Origin: Candidatus Woesearchaeota archaeon
Lineage (GTDB): Archaea > Nanobdellota > Nanobdellia > Woesearchaeales > GW2011-AR9
NCBI GenBank assembly: GCA_945861715.1
Contig: CAMAVK010000003.1
Location: 67,344 to 131,343, forward strand
Direction of reading: 5' to 3'
DNA: 64,000 bases
The notes below the pieces were generated by a model. The model did not search any database and was not told the origin of the DNA. It saw nothing but the letters and a program-made list of their open reading frames with translations. Position numbers and translations under genes: made by a program. Positions 8,138-19,000 of this stretch are shown piece by piece; position 1 is the stretch's first letter; the number at the start of each line of letters is the position of its first letter.

Positions 8138-8986
8138 ATGTTCGAAAATATCAGCAGATCATTTACACTAATAAAACAAAGTTGGGAAATTCTTAAACAG
8201 GATAAAGAACTCCTCCTGTTCCCAATCCTATCAGGCGTCATAACTCTTATACTCTTTGCATCCCTCATCTTGCCTTTAGTATTTGCAGAACTATACGCAC
8301 AAGCAAATACAGCTCTCGGAACTCCACTTCTCTATTTCATGCTCTTTATTTTTTACATGGCAAGCAGTTTCATAGTAATCTATTTCAACGTTGCAGTAAT
8401 CGCATGCGCAAAAATTCGACTTGAAGGTGGCAATCCAACAATCAAAGATGGGTTTAAAGCATCCAACTCTCATCTTGGAAAAATTCTGGGTTGGTCCATT
8501 CTCAATGCAACCGTAGGCCTTATTATCAGAGCAATCGTAGATTCACTTGAAGACAAATCACCCTTCATTGCAAGTCTCGTCTCAGGAGTTCTTGGCGCAG
8601 CATGGGCAGTCTTAACCTTTTTTGTAATTCCGAAGATGATTTTTGAAAACAAAGCGGTATTTAGTGCAATTAAAGAGTCAGGTGCATTAATTAAACATAC
8701 TTGGGGAGAACAACTTGGAGCAGGTTTTACCATGGGCTTTGGTTTCATGTTGCTCTATATTATTGCAGCTATTCCACTTTTAATTGGGATTTTTCTTGTA
8801 GGAGGTGCAACCGCCATTCTTATTGGGGTAAGTATCTCCATCTTACTCTGGATTGTCATTGCAACTATCGCCTCAGCTCTTAACGGAATTTTCACCGCAG
8901 CCCTCTACAATTTTATTAAAACGGGAAAAGCACAAGGCTATAACCACGAAGAATTAGCCCACGCCTTCGTTCCAAAGAAGCAATAG
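8138..8986 (+). CDS. Multi-pass membrane protein, DUF6159-like
   Basis: 282 residues. The N-terminus MFENISRSFTLIKQSW, followed by six or so hydrophobic helices, including LILFASLILPLVFAEL and a second-half block with Gly/Ala-rich helices, resembles the DUF6159 group of small integral membrane proteins. It has no catalytic motif and its function is unknown. Translation starts at an ATG with a strong AGGTGAAACC site. A TATA-like TATTTTTAAACC lies about 45 bp upstream. A large fold-back DNA element starts two bases after its stop. Confidence 0.75.
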   Translation: MFENISRSFTLIKQSWEILKQDKELLLFPILSGVITLILFASLILPLVFAELYAQANTALGTPLLYFMLFIFYMASSFIVIYFNVAVIACAKIRLEGGNPTIKDGFKASNSHLGKILGWSILNATVGLIIRAIVDSLEDKSPFIASLVSGVLGAAWAVLTFFVIPKMIFENKAVFSAIKESGALIKHTWGEQLGAGFTMGFGFMLLYIIAAIPLLIGIFLVGGATAILIGVSISILLWIVIATIASALNGIFTAALYNFIKTGKAQGYNHEELAHAFVPKKQ

Positions 8987-8987
8987 G

Positions 8988-9113
8988 GAACTTTGCAAAG
9001 AGCAGTTTGTCACATTTTATTTGCACCACGAGGTGCAAAAATAAGCTTAAACTGCGCCGTTGCAAAGTGCTCTTTGATAACTTTGCCTAATTTTTATGAA
9101 TTATGCAAAGTTC
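8988..9113. repeat. Nested inverted-repeat (fold-back) element between convergent genes
   Basis: Three nested pairs of arms are visible: GAACTTTGC (8988-8996) with GCAAAGTTC (9105-9113), CAAAGAGCA (8996-9004) with TGCTCTTTG (9068-9076), and TTGCACC (9021-9027) with GGTGCAA (9032-9038) around the loop ACGA. The whole 126 bp could form a branched cruciform or RNA stem. It lies between two convergent genes, so it may be a two-way terminator/mRNA stabiliser or a MITE-like mobile element. Confidence 0.7.
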
Positions 9114-9149
9114 TCAATAAACTCTGATTTCTTTCTTTTTTACTTCTTT

Positions 9150-9890
9150 CTATCTTAACTTCTCAATAGATGAACTCGAACCAGACCCTACTCTTGCTTC
9201 TCGCAATTGTGGATGTCCTCGCAAATATAATTGCTTATTTTTTTCATAAGACAAATGCAATGCGGATAAAATCAATGCTTCTTCTGATGTTTTATTATTG
9301 GCAGTAGGCATTCCTGTTGTAGGTGATAACATTATTCTTTTGCTTGCAATTCTCTCTTGATACAACGCCCCTAAATCAACCAGTGCCCGTCTCTGTGTTT
9401 CTTGCTGATAACACATCGCTCCATAACCTGTCTTAACCCAGTTCTCACGTTGGTCAGCAAAATGGACTTTACTTGACGCAATTAAACAAAGTAGGTCCAA
9501 ATTAGTTTCCATTTTTGGCGGACGTTCCAATTGATTTGCTGCCACACGAAACAATCCTCGTAGCATAATATGAATTTCTTCTTTTTTCTCATCACATCCA
9601 TTTTTATCATCTCTTGGACTCTCAAATATTCTTGGAAATCCCGAGGTGAAATCAAAATGACCCTCCTCCAAATATTGGTAAAAACGTCTGCGAATTTCCA
9701 ACAAAGCAATTCTTTGTTCTCGAACTTCTGCATAAATTAATCCTACTCCCCTTATTTGTACCTCTAATTTTGGGTTATACACATGAGTGGCTGCTTGATC
9801 AATTAAAAAACTCAAACCCGCAATCTTGGCAGTAGCTACATCACGTAATAATCCAATCCCAAAACTAGTGGAACTCTCAGTAAATACCAT
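9150..9890 (-). CDS. Hypothetical protein, mostly helical
   Basis: 246 residues without a family that I recognise. It is predicted soluble and rich in helices with charged faces (AEVREQRIALLEIRR), with a Ser-rich end (GSGSSSSIEKLR). The start is supported by a promoter on the minus strand: GGTAACCTTTTTAA (complement of 9914-9927) lies 24 bp before the ATG, giving a leaderless mRNA. The same 14-bp element precedes the unrelated gene at 55698. It converges on the membrane-protein gene, with the fold-back repeat between them. Confidence 0.65.
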   Translation of the reverse strand: MVFTESSTSFGIGLLRDVATAKIAGLSFLIDQAATHVYNPKLEVQIRGVGLIYAEVREQRIALLEIRRRFYQYLEEGHFDFTSGFPRIFESPRDDKNGCDEKKEEIHIMLRGLFRVAANQLERPPKMETNLDLLCLIASSKVHFADQRENWVKTGYGAMCYQQETQRRALVDLGALYQERIASKRIMLSPTTGMPTANNKTSEEALILSALHLSYEKNKQLYLRGHPQLREARVGSGSSSSIEKLR

Positions 9891-10129
9891 TACTTTCTTA
9901 TTTCTAAGGAAGATTAAAAAGGTTACCCCTTAAAAGTAAAAAATGCATGTCCCTAACTAATACACTTTTTACAGCACCGTTCACCATACCCCATAACCAC
10001 AACCCATAATAACCACCTTCTTCACCAAAATCAAGAAGAACCGTACAACGTTCCATCGAGAAAAAAGAAGGTGAAAAAATTCAAGAGTACACAACCATTC
10101 TCCAAGCAATAAGCGATCTCCCATTTTCC

Positions 10130-12214
10130 ATGGGTATGGGTTCTGTTGCCAAATACTTGAAGGGTGAAATAACGGATACAATTGCAAAACACGACCTAGA
10201 CGAAAGTCCAAACTTTGCTGCACTCTCACATCTAGACGAATCCATTATTCGAGACCACCTAAAAACACTCGAAACCCACAGCTTTATCATAACAAAGCCA
10301 ATACTTCATTCACAAGCACGTGTCATCAGTCTAACCGGTCAAGGCCGTCTCGCATTAAAAACCGGAAAAATAGAAATCAAACCATCCAACTCTTCCCAAA
10401 AATCATCATCTACTCCTATAATCCCGCTTAAGGAATCCCCTGCAACAACCAAAGAACTTGACACTATAAATTCCTTACATTTTTTTCTAAGTCATCTCGA
10501 TAAAGAACAGGCCCACGCCACCATTTGTGACGCATCAAAAATTTTATGTGTTGCAGGCGCAGGTTCCGGAAAAACAACCGTCCTAACCAAACGAATCGAA
10601 TTCCTCACCACCTATCGCTCAATTCCCCCAGAAAAAATACTTGCCATCACATTTACTAAAAAAGCACGAGACGAAATGCGCCATCGACTCGATAAAATTC
10701 CTCAAACACAAGGCGTACACATTGAAACATTCAACTCCCTATGTGAACACCTCCTGCGAAGACTCGACCCAAAAAACGCAGAACGACCATTAATCGAATT
10801 CAAGGATAAATTTGATTTAGTGAGACTTGCAATTCAAATATCAATTAACTCAGAACAACGAGCTTTTGATGCGTATTTCACGCCACAGCAAATAAAAATA
10901 AAAGCAAAAGACGAACTCCTAGCTTCACTCGTCTTTGATATTTTCTCCCTCATAGAGCATTACAAAAATCAAGAACTACCTATTGACACATTCTATGACA
11001 AAATTACTGATTTAAAAGATAAATCTAGAGCAAAAATGCTTCATATGCTATGTCTCCTCGTCCAGTCTTTAACTGCGCAAAAAAATCTGCGAGACTACAT
11101 TGATCAAATCAGTGACACCATTAAACTCCTCACCAAGAATCCAGAAAAAATCCCCCAATTCACTCATATTCTAGTAGACGAATTCCAAGATACCAACGCC
11201 ATGCAAATAAAATTTGTAGACCTCTTGGCCCCACCAAATCTTTTTTGTGTGGGCGATCCTAGGCAATCAATTTACCAATGGCGAGGATCCAAACCAACCT
11301 ATCTCTATGAATTTCAGACCAAGCATGAAAATAGTAAAATAATCCACCTCACAAAAAATTATCGCTCAGATCAACACATAGTCGAACTCGCAAACAACAT
11401 CATAACCAGTATGTTACTTCCAAATCTCATCTCACATCATCCAAGCTGCGAAAAACCGCAACTAATCGAATGTCATTCCGAAGAATCAGAGTGGGATTTT
11501 GTCGTGCGAGACATAGAACAAACTATTCAACAAAACAACATCTCATTACACGAAATATTTATCCTTGCAAGAACGAACAAACAACTTTCAGCCATCTCTT
11601 TTTATCTCCAACTAAAAAAAATTCCACATCAACTTAAAACTGACGAAACACGCAACATCCATCTAAAAGAAAACCATATCACTCTTGCAACCATTCATGC
11701 AATTAAAGGCCTTGAAGCTGAGCGAGTCTACCTTATCGGTTGCACCGTACAATATTTTCCCTGCAAAGTGTCCGATCATCCCGTACTCGATCATCTTGCA
11801 TCCTATAACACCGAAGAAGAAGAACGACGACTATTTTACGTTGCAATCACCAGAGCAAAAAAACAACTCATCCTCTCACATGCATCCAAAACACCAACCT
11901 ACTTTCTACCAAAAGATTCTATTGCACTTTGTGCAACCTTACCGATGCCCCAAGCCATCCCCAGTATCCTGCGTTATCAAAACATAACCAAAACTCCTGC
12001 TCAAACACTTCATATATTACGTGACTGGCGAAACGCCAAAGCCGAAGAACACAAACTGGAGAAATACATGATTCTCCATGATCGCACATTGCAACAAATT
12101 GCAACTGACATGCCCCTGAACTCTGACGACCTCAAAAACATCACCGGCATGGGTCCAATAAAAATTCAAAAGTATGGTGAAGAATTATTATCGTTAATCA
12201 AGAATGTGAATTAA
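10130..12214 (+). CDS. UvrD/PcrA-like superfamily 1 DNA helicase with HRDC domain
   Basis: 694 residues. The N-terminal 90 residues look like a winged helix (RVISLTGQGRLALKTG). The helicase motifs follow: Walker A GAGSGKTT, motif Ia ITFTKKARDEM, motif II VDEFQDT, motif III GDPRQSIYQWRG, motif V TIHAIKGLEAERVYL and motif VI VAITRAKKQL. The last 75 residues resemble an HRDC domain (LHDRTLQQIATDMP, ITGMGPIKIQKYG), which binds DNA. Such enzymes unwind DNA 3'-5' in repair. The frame stays open for 39 codons before the first ATG, with protein-like sequence (IQEYTTILQAISDLPF) but no ATG, GTG or TTG, so the N-terminus may be longer and use a rare start, or a start may have been lost. Confidence 0.92.
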   Translation: MGMGSVAKYLKGEITDTIAKHDLDESPNFAALSHLDESIIRDHLKTLETHSFIITKPILHSQARVISLTGQGRLALKTGKIEIKPSNSSQKSSSTPIIPLKESPATTKELDTINSLHFFLSHLDKEQAHATICDASKILCVAGAGSGKTTVLTKRIEFLTTYRSIPPEKILAITFTKKARDEMRHRLDKIPQTQGVHIETFNSLCEHLLRRLDPKNAERPLIEFKDKFDLVRLAIQISINSEQRAFDAYFTPQQIKIKAKDELLASLVFDIFSLIEHYKNQELPIDTFYDKITDLKDKSRAKMLHMLCLLVQSLTAQKNLRDYIDQISDTIKLLTKNPEKIPQFTHILVDEFQDTNAMQIKFVDLLAPPNLFCVGDPRQSIYQWRGSKPTYLYEFQTKHENSKIIHLTKNYRSDQHIVELANNIITSMLLPNLISHHPSCEKPQLIECHSEESEWDFVVRDIEQTIQQNNISLHEIFILARTNKQLSAISFYLQLKKIPHQLKTDETRNIHLKENHITLATIHAIKGLEAERVYLIGCTVQYFPCKVSDHPVLDHLASYNTEEEERRLFYVAITRAKKQLILSHASKTPTYFLPKDSIALCATLPMPQAIPSILRYQNITKTPAQTLHILRDWRNAKAEEHKLEKYMILHDRTLQQIATDMPLNSDDLKNITGMGPIKIQKYGEELLSLIKNVN

Positions 12215-12248
12215 ACGATCCTTAATCGGCACTATGCTCTTAGGTAAA

Positions 12249-12458
12249 TTATATCAATCCTCTATTCCTCAAATACTTCCTCGCTTCCACCTCAAACACT
12301 TTTCCCTTGAATCTATTCGCAAACAATTCTCGACTCGATTTAATCTGGGAATCTATAAGCATTTTATGTTGGGTGAATAAAGAGCTATCTTCCCGCAATG
12401 CTTTCGCATATAAACCAACATAGTCCAAATCAGTTAAAATCTTTAATTCTTTTTTCAT
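12249..12458 (-). CDS. Small hypothetical protein
   Basis: 69 residues with a basic, helical composition (MKKELKILTDLDYVGLYAK, FEVEARKYLRNRGLI). An AAAGGAATT stretch just before the ATG may serve as ribosome-binding site. It resembles short helical proteins that often accompany toxin-antitoxin or nucleotidyltransferase genes, but no partner is adjacent. It sits between the helicase and the KilA-N gene at the left edge of the accessory island. Confidence 0.45.
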   Translation of the reverse strand: MKKELKILTDLDYVGLYAKALREDSSLFTQHKMLIDSQIKSSRELFANRFKGKVFEVEARKYLRNRGLI

Positions 12459-12505
12459 AATTCCTTTCGTATTACCTTCATATCCTTAAAAACAATTGCC
12501 TCTAT

Positions 12506-12531
12506 AGCCACTCCCGCACTGGACAAGTGCG
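12506..12531 (+). promoter_or_regulatory. Shared operator-like element upstream of the KilA-N gene
   Basis: The block begins AGCCACTCCCGCAC and continues with GGACAA after one variable base. A near-identical block lies before the BRO gene at 23498. In both cases its first base is exactly 63 bp from the start codon and it directly abuts the TATA region (here TTTTAAATA, 12539-12547). Internally CGCACT (12516-12521 region) and AGTGCG form an inverted repeat. It is probably a binding site for a common regulator of these two phage-like genes. Confidence 0.6.
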
Positions 12532-12568
12532 AGTAGCACTTTTAAATAAGGTTATGCTCTCAATATAA

Positions 12569-13390
12569 ATGGTGAAGATTAATGTTAATGGAACCGAGAT
12601 TAACGTTTTAAATATAGGAAATGACGATTACATTTCTCTAACAGATATGTTAAAAGCGAAAGATGGTGATTTTTTCATATCTGATTGGCTAAGAAATAGG
12701 AACACTGTTGAGTTTCTAGGAATTTGGGAAAAAGTATACAATCCAAAGTTTAATTATGGCGAATATGCCACAATTAGGAATAAAGCTGGTCTAAATAACT
12801 ACAAAATCAGTGTCAAGGAATGGGTGGAAAAAACCAACGCGATAGGATTGAAAGCTACTGCCGGTCGTTATGGTGGTACTTACGCTCACAAAGATCTTGC
12901 ATTCGAATTTGGAATGTGGATTAGTGCAGAGTTTAAAGTTTACCTGATCAGAGAGTTTCAACGTCTAAAAGAAGAGGAAAATAAACTCTTGGGATGGGAT
13001 ATAAGGAGGAATCTTTCCAAAATAAATTATCATCTTCAAACAGAGGCCATTCGAGAAAATTTAATTCCAAACATAATCACTGGGTACCAAAAAAATAACA
13101 TCTATGCTTCAGAAGCTGATCTTCTCAATGTTGCGTTATTCGGTCAAACGGCCAAAGAGTGGAAAGATACAAATCCTAATTTGAACGGTAACATTCGAGA
13201 TTATGCTAATGCCGCGCAATTAGTGTGTCTCTCCAATTTGGAGAGCCTAAACTCCGTATTTATTAATGATGGTATCGCACAAAATCAAAGGATAGAAAAA
13301 CTAAATCAAGTAGCAATTTACCAGATGGAATTACTCCTCTCTCATAAACAAGTTATCAAATGGAATAAATTAGAAAAACGGGGGGGTTAA
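12569..13390 (+). CDS. KilA-N domain protein (phage-type DNA-binding protein)
   Basis: 273 residues. The first 130 match the KilA-N domain: INVNGTEINVLNIG, YISLTDMLKAKDG, SDWLRNRNTVEFLG, TAGRYGGTYAHKDLAFEFG and WISAEFKVYLIREF. This DNA-binding domain is common in phages, viruses and mobile regions of bacteria. The C-terminal half is helical and contains SLSNLESLNSVF-type segments common in bacterial homologs. The gene is leaderless, its TATA box 22-30 bp upstream, and shares an operator-like block with the BRO gene. It is probably horizontally acquired. Confidence 0.88.
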   Translation: MVKINVNGTEINVLNIGNDDYISLTDMLKAKDGDFFISDWLRNRNTVEFLGIWEKVYNPKFNYGEYATIRNKAGLNNYKISVKEWVEKTNAIGLKATAGRYGGTYAHKDLAFEFGMWISAEFKVYLIREFQRLKEEENKLLGWDIRRNLSKINYHLQTEAIRENLIPNIITGYQKNNIYASEADLLNVALFGQTAKEWKDTNPNLNGNIRDYANAAQLVCLSNLESLNSVFINDGIAQNQRIEKLNQVAIYQMELLLSHKQVIKWNKLEKRGG

Positions 13391-13535
13391 ATGCACTCCC
13401 CCCAACCAACCCCACCTAACCCATCCCTTCAACCAAAATTCCTTATTTTCCAAAACCCCACAAAAATACCCTCACTTCTCCCCTTCAACCATCCAAAGCT
13501 TTATATACCAAAAACTCTAACCTCAAAACTGTAGT

Positions 13536-15950
13536 ATGTGTGAAAAAAAGAGGCGATGGAGTAGAGCTTTCTCCACAAAAGGACAAGTTACGGTGTTTAT
13601 CATAGTAGGTATCCTCATATTATTCTTATTTGCAGGCATTCTATACTTTACCAAAACCACAGTGACAGATAGCATCATCAGTGAATCCAAAAGTGCAACC
13701 GATACCGCACCACAAATATTCAAACCAGTTGCATCCTATACTGAAGACTGTCTCTACCAAACCACTAAGCGTGGTCTTATTCTTATTGGCGAACAGGGAG
13801 GATATCTATATCCTGATCTGGTTGGCACATTTTCTGCACGTGACCCAACTAACGCCGACGGAATCGACCTTGAACCACTCAAAGTTCCTTATTATTACTA
13901 TAACAAAAATCCAAACCAAGATCCAACTATTGCCATAGCATCAGCGCAACCAAAAGTTCACAAAAAAGAAGATGCAGAGTTAAGCATGGAAGCACAACTC
14001 GAACGCTACATATCTCAAAAAATTGATTCATGCCTCAATAATTACGCATCATTTGCTCCCCAAGGGTTCGACATCCAAAGCACAACAGACGCATCAACCA
14101 AAGCAGTAATCCGAGATGGCTCTATATATATAGAACTCACCCACCCGATAACCGCAACGCTTGGTGAAGATACCGAAGAATTTACAAAATTCACAACCGT
14201 CATCCCGCTTGAGCTCACCAAATACTACGAACTCGCAAGTGGCATAACCGAGTCCCAAAAAAATTATACCTTCTTAGAAAAACAAGCGCTCGACCTAATT
14301 CAAGTATTTAGCGCTGTCGACACCGCAAGACTTCCACCGACCACCGCAACAACATTTGATCTCGTCTCCACCATGGCCTGGCCAAAAGTGCAAGTCGAAC
14401 AAAACTTAAAACAAATGCTTACATCTTACGTACCAGACCTTCAACTCGTATCATCCGCTAACTTCTATCGCTATGAATATCCCGTTGAAGATCTCTCAGA
14501 CTTATATCAAAAAACGTATGACAATATGATCTTACCAATTCCAGGAGCAGAACAACTCGAAGTGCGCTTCAATTATTTTGACTTCCCTATGTACAGTAAA
14601 ATAAATGATGGCGCATCCACCATCGAACCAAATAGCCTGGCAGTTAATTATGGCATGCTTCACTTCGGAACCCAACAATTTAGCACCGTCTATGACCTCT
14701 CTTACCCGGTACTCGTTACCATTTACGACCCCGCAGCCTTTGATGGAGAAGGATATACCTATAATTTTGCCATGGAATCCAACGTGCGAGACAATGCACC
14801 GGCACAAGATAAGGACGCGCAACCAGAACCCATAGCTTCAAAAGCACAACGCTCCTTATTATGTAATGAAAATCAACGAACAACCGAACCGATTCGAACC
14901 CTTGTAGTAGATAGCTATACCAAAGAGCCAATCGAAGCAGTCCAACTCGGCTTCACTATCCCTGAACAAGACACCTGTGTTATGGGTTTAACTAATACTG
15001 AAGGAACACTTGATGAATCCTACCCTGCAGTATACGGTGGAACAATCAGTCTAATCAAACAAGATTATCTCACCGACTTCTATCCTATCGATACATACAA
15101 AAGAAAAGACAATCCATCCATTTTTGGGTACGCAACAGCAGGAACCGACGACCCAGTTCTTGAAATAAACAAAATCGTTGCTAAAAACATCTCAATCAAA
15201 AAGAAAATGATTGGTAAATGTATTGACTACGACCATGACTACCAGTTAAATACGGGTAAAGCAGTACTCGCAGCAGGCGCAGTGGGAAATGCTGGGGCAG
15301 CTTCCGCGGTCACAGCGAACGATGATGGATGTTATTTCTCCTCACTCTTCACCTCAGGAACTGACGAAGCAATTGATGATTACCGACCAAAACTAAATGA
15401 TGCAACACATTACTGGGTCTATACCGGCTCAAAACAAGATCTTGCACCAAACGAACGAGCAGTCATCACCTTAAAACGTGTCTCTGGATTCAACCCTAAA
15501 ACAACATCACAAGATTTCACCGCAGTAGCTACACTTGAATCAGGGCAACTTCAAACTCCAGTTGATATGGTACCAGGAGTATACGAAGTAACCGGATTTA
15601 TCATCTCATCCAACACACTCATCATACCAAAAGAAGAACGCTGCTCCGAAGGAGTTATGGAATCCATTTCATGTGGGGATAGCGACGGATGCTGTTTCAC
15701 CTTAGACGAACAAAAGTCAGAGCAAATGGTCATTGGCCAACTTGATTGGACAAAAGAGCCCGAGTACCTCACCATCACTCCTGAAAACTTGTACGGCTCA
15801 CAAGCAATTGAACTCTACATACCAACTCTTGACATCTATAGCGTACCCGAAAAGTCGCATTTGAGGGTAGTAGAAGATCTCGCTGCCATTGGCAGACTAA
15901 CTAACATGAGCAGAACTCTACGAGCACAATTAGAACCATCGTATAAATAG
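13536..15950 (+). CDS. Membrane-anchored surface protein with pilin-like N-terminus
   Basis: 804 residues. The N-terminus has basic residues, then KGQVTVFIIVGILILF, a hydrophobic helix preceded by a K-G-Q site that resembles an archaeal class III (prepilin-type) signal. The body is a long Thr/Asp/Glu-rich extracellular chain with scattered Cys, and a Cys cluster near the end (DGCCFTLDEQ). A TATA box TTTATATACC lies about 28 bp upstream. It is the first of three large exported proteins in a row (to 21703), probably one surface complex. A prepilin peptidase gene occurs at 52558. Proteins of this type are common and uncharacterised in small-genome archaea. Confidence 0.75.
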   Translation: MCEKKRRWSRAFSTKGQVTVFIIVGILILFLFAGILYFTKTTVTDSIISESKSATDTAPQIFKPVASYTEDCLYQTTKRGLILIGEQGGYLYPDLVGTFSARDPTNADGIDLEPLKVPYYYYNKNPNQDPTIAIASAQPKVHKKEDAELSMEAQLERYISQKIDSCLNNYASFAPQGFDIQSTTDASTKAVIRDGSIYIELTHPITATLGEDTEEFTKFTTVIPLELTKYYELASGITESQKNYTFLEKQALDLIQVFSAVDTARLPPTTATTFDLVSTMAWPKVQVEQNLKQMLTSYVPDLQLVSSANFYRYEYPVEDLSDLYQKTYDNMILPIPGAEQLEVRFNYFDFPMYSKINDGASTIEPNSLAVNYGMLHFGTQQFSTVYDLSYPVLVTIYDPAAFDGEGYTYNFAMESNVRDNAPAQDKDAQPEPIASKAQRSLLCNENQRTTEPIRTLVVDSYTKEPIEAVQLGFTIPEQDTCVMGLTNTEGTLDESYPAVYGGTISLIKQDYLTDFYPIDTYKRKDNPSIFGYATAGTDDPVLEINKIVAKNISIKKKMIGKCIDYDHDYQLNTGKAVLAAGAVGNAGAASAVTANDDGCYFSSLFTSGTDEAIDDYRPKLNDATHYWVYTGSKQDLAPNERAVITLKRVSGFNPKTTSQDFTAVATLESGQLQTPVDMVPGVYEVTGFIISSNTLIIPKEERCSEGVMESISCGDSDGCCFTLDEQKSEQMVIGQLDWTKEPEYLTITPENLYGSQAIELYIPTLDIYSVPEKSHLRVVEDLAAIGRLTNMSRTLRAQLEPSYK

Positions 15951-16036
15951 ACAATAACCACGCAAACAACCACCTAAAAACCCAAAAAAATCATAAATCA
16001 TTATACACAAAAAAAATCAACCACAAAATCATCACC

Positions 16037-19000
16037 ATGAAATCCAAAACCACGCAAAAAATGGCAATGTTCATCATCTTCTTAGTTCTCACCATGCCAT
16101 TTTATTCAGCATCCGCCATTGCTTCTGCACAAATTCAAATTACCAAAAACACTGGTTCTGCCGGAGTTGACGGATTTCTGGACGCCAATGGTGATACCTG
16201 GCAAGTAGTTGTTGATATCGCAGGAATTGAGACCGCTCCAACACCCGAACAACTCATTCTTAATGTAGGAACAAAATCTCAACGATTCGACGCATGTTCT
16301 GATAGTGCAGTAGGATTCACCTGTACCTATACAAGCCCACTCCCAATCACCTTAACTGAAAAATCATATACCTTCTCTGTAAAATATATGGGCACTCCAA
16401 CTGATGCTGCCCCTCCAACTGCTTCAAAACAAATCACTGCCGATGGTTCCGCTCCAACCGTCACCGGGCTCACCCTCAAGCAAGAAAAAAATGCAGATAG
16501 TGAAGGAACACATATATTAATGGATTTCACCGTCACCGAACAACCAAACTCGGGCGCAGGAATAAAAACCATCGAAGTACTCAACGCTGATACCAATCAA
16601 ATCCTCCAAACAATTGAACCACAAACACCGGCTCAAAAACAACTCTACAAATATCATGAAGACACCAATCATAACAGTCAACTCGAAGTCGAACTATCGG
16701 GCGAAGGTCAAAAACGAATCAAAGTCAGAGCAACCGACGCACTAGGTCATATCACATCCGTTCCTCCCATCGCATCATTTAAAACAGACTTCATCTCACC
16801 AGTAATAGACACAGCAACTGCAAGACTAGTAGATTCACAAAACTTCATCGGCCAAACAGAACGCTTCGGCACATTTGAAGTAAACGTAACTGATACCAAT
16901 CTTCTCTCAGACAAAGTCACCGCTTCAGCTGACGGAACAGACTTAGATAATAAAGAAGGCTCCTGTGTCAACACAGACAGCTCAACCTATACCTGTACTT
17001 GGCCAAACGTACGACTCACTCCGCAAGCATCCTACACCCTAGTCTTCCACGCACAAGACGAATTAGGTAACGTAGCATCGGCATCCGCAACCATTACCTT
17101 AGTGCAAGACACCACCGCACCTGAAATCATATTCTTTGGAACCAACCATGTATTTGAAGACCAAAGTTACGTCACGCGAAGTGACGCAAATGACAATCAA
17201 AAAGTAATCTTAATCGCGCAAGAACAAGGCTCCGGCATCACTCCCGAAACCGTAGCAGCAAATCTAGCACAGCTCCAAGGCGGCACTATGCAAAAGCCAG
17301 ACAAATGTTTTATTCCCGATGGTGAAGCCAATTATCGCTGCGAATGGGACATCAAAACCAACAGTTTACCAGATAAAAACGTCATAATTACATTACCAAA
17401 ATTCCAAGACGCCGTTGAAAACGTCGGCGCTTCCCGAGAAGCATCTATTCGAGTAGATACCGGCGGACCAGTAGTTGATAAGATATCATTCTTTGGCGTA
17501 TCAGATGCTGGAGAAAAAGATTACTTCCAATCCAACGACCGAATTAAAATCAAATTCAACGTCACGGAGCAATCAGGCCTTGACATGTATATAGACATGC
17601 ATGACCTCATTGGCTTCTCCGAAGCAGACCAACAATTCCTTCCAACTGCAAACACACCTGAAAATAAAACCGGATACATGCATTTTGATCAAACAAATTG
17701 TGAACGCAAAGTCGACCAAAATGCCAACGGCGAAGAAGTACCCACCTTTGTATGGGAATGTACCATTGAAACTGTTGGCCTAAAATCCGGCCCAGCTCAT
17801 CCTTCATTTGAGTTCATCTTGCGTGACACTGCAGGCAACGACGCACAGAAATGGAACTATGAAAGCGACAGCGACAAAATAAAAAACATGGAAGGCCGAG
17901 GCAATCGCTTCAACTTCGAATTATTAGGACTCGCTGCTGACGAAGAAAACCCAGACTTCTGGCAAGTGCAATCCGCAGCAGCTACCGGATTCATTGATCT
18001 AGAAACAACTAATCTCATCCCCGCAAGAATTCCAATTGATGTTACCTTATCATCTAAAACCGCACGAACCGAAGCAATTAATATTGAAGTACAAGGCTGC
18101 GCAATTGATACATCCGGTGAGGCGCCAACCACTGGCCCAAGCGTAGTAAATACCGCATCTCAAAAAGCTGCTGATGCCGAGGCAACTACTGAAGCAACCG
18201 CCGTAACTGAAGAAGCACCAGGCCCAGCAGCCAATTTACAAATCTCCCGAACAATATTATACGGCGGAAACACACCTGACATCCAAGAAGGCGAATCCAC
18301 TCCACATTACCTATTATTACTCGAATTCGCACCGTTTGACGGCAAAGAACAATTCGTTGAACAATTCAAAAACCAAGTAGAATCCGACAACACAATTGAC
18401 ATCCCAATCGTATGTAACGTCCAAATATTCAGCAAAGTCGGAAGCAACGCAATCCGAAATCCCGAAATGGAAGCAGTCAAATTCACCGTACCATTTTCAT
18501 TCTCTTCACTCGGAGCAATGGACGAGAATTTAAAGAACCGCATTGATGGAGCAAAAGATTGGATCTTTAAATTTGCAGATTGGGGCCCTATAACAACCAT
18601 TAATAAAATATTGGTCTGGGTAAATTATCTAACGATGATATTAAGAACGTTAAACAGCATTAATGCCATAATCTCTGCATTTAGTTCCGGAACTGATGTA
18701 CTAAGAGTTGTTCCTCCGGGTTATGCCGCAGCCATAGGCGTTTGTGAAGGCGCAACAACTACCCAAGGAGTATTATCTGTCATCATCGAACCAATTCAAT
18801 TTGTGACTGGCATCCTGAGCTGCTCTCCAAACGCACCACAGACAAGTTGGGTTTCTAACTGGCAACAAATGGTCTTAAAAGTCTATAACGGCGCCAGTGG
18901 AAGAGGTCAAATTGGAGCCGGTGCAACAGGTCTATCTGAAAACCTATATACTTCTATGATCGGTCTTTGTGTTCCAGGTATGCTCCAAAATCTTGAAAAA

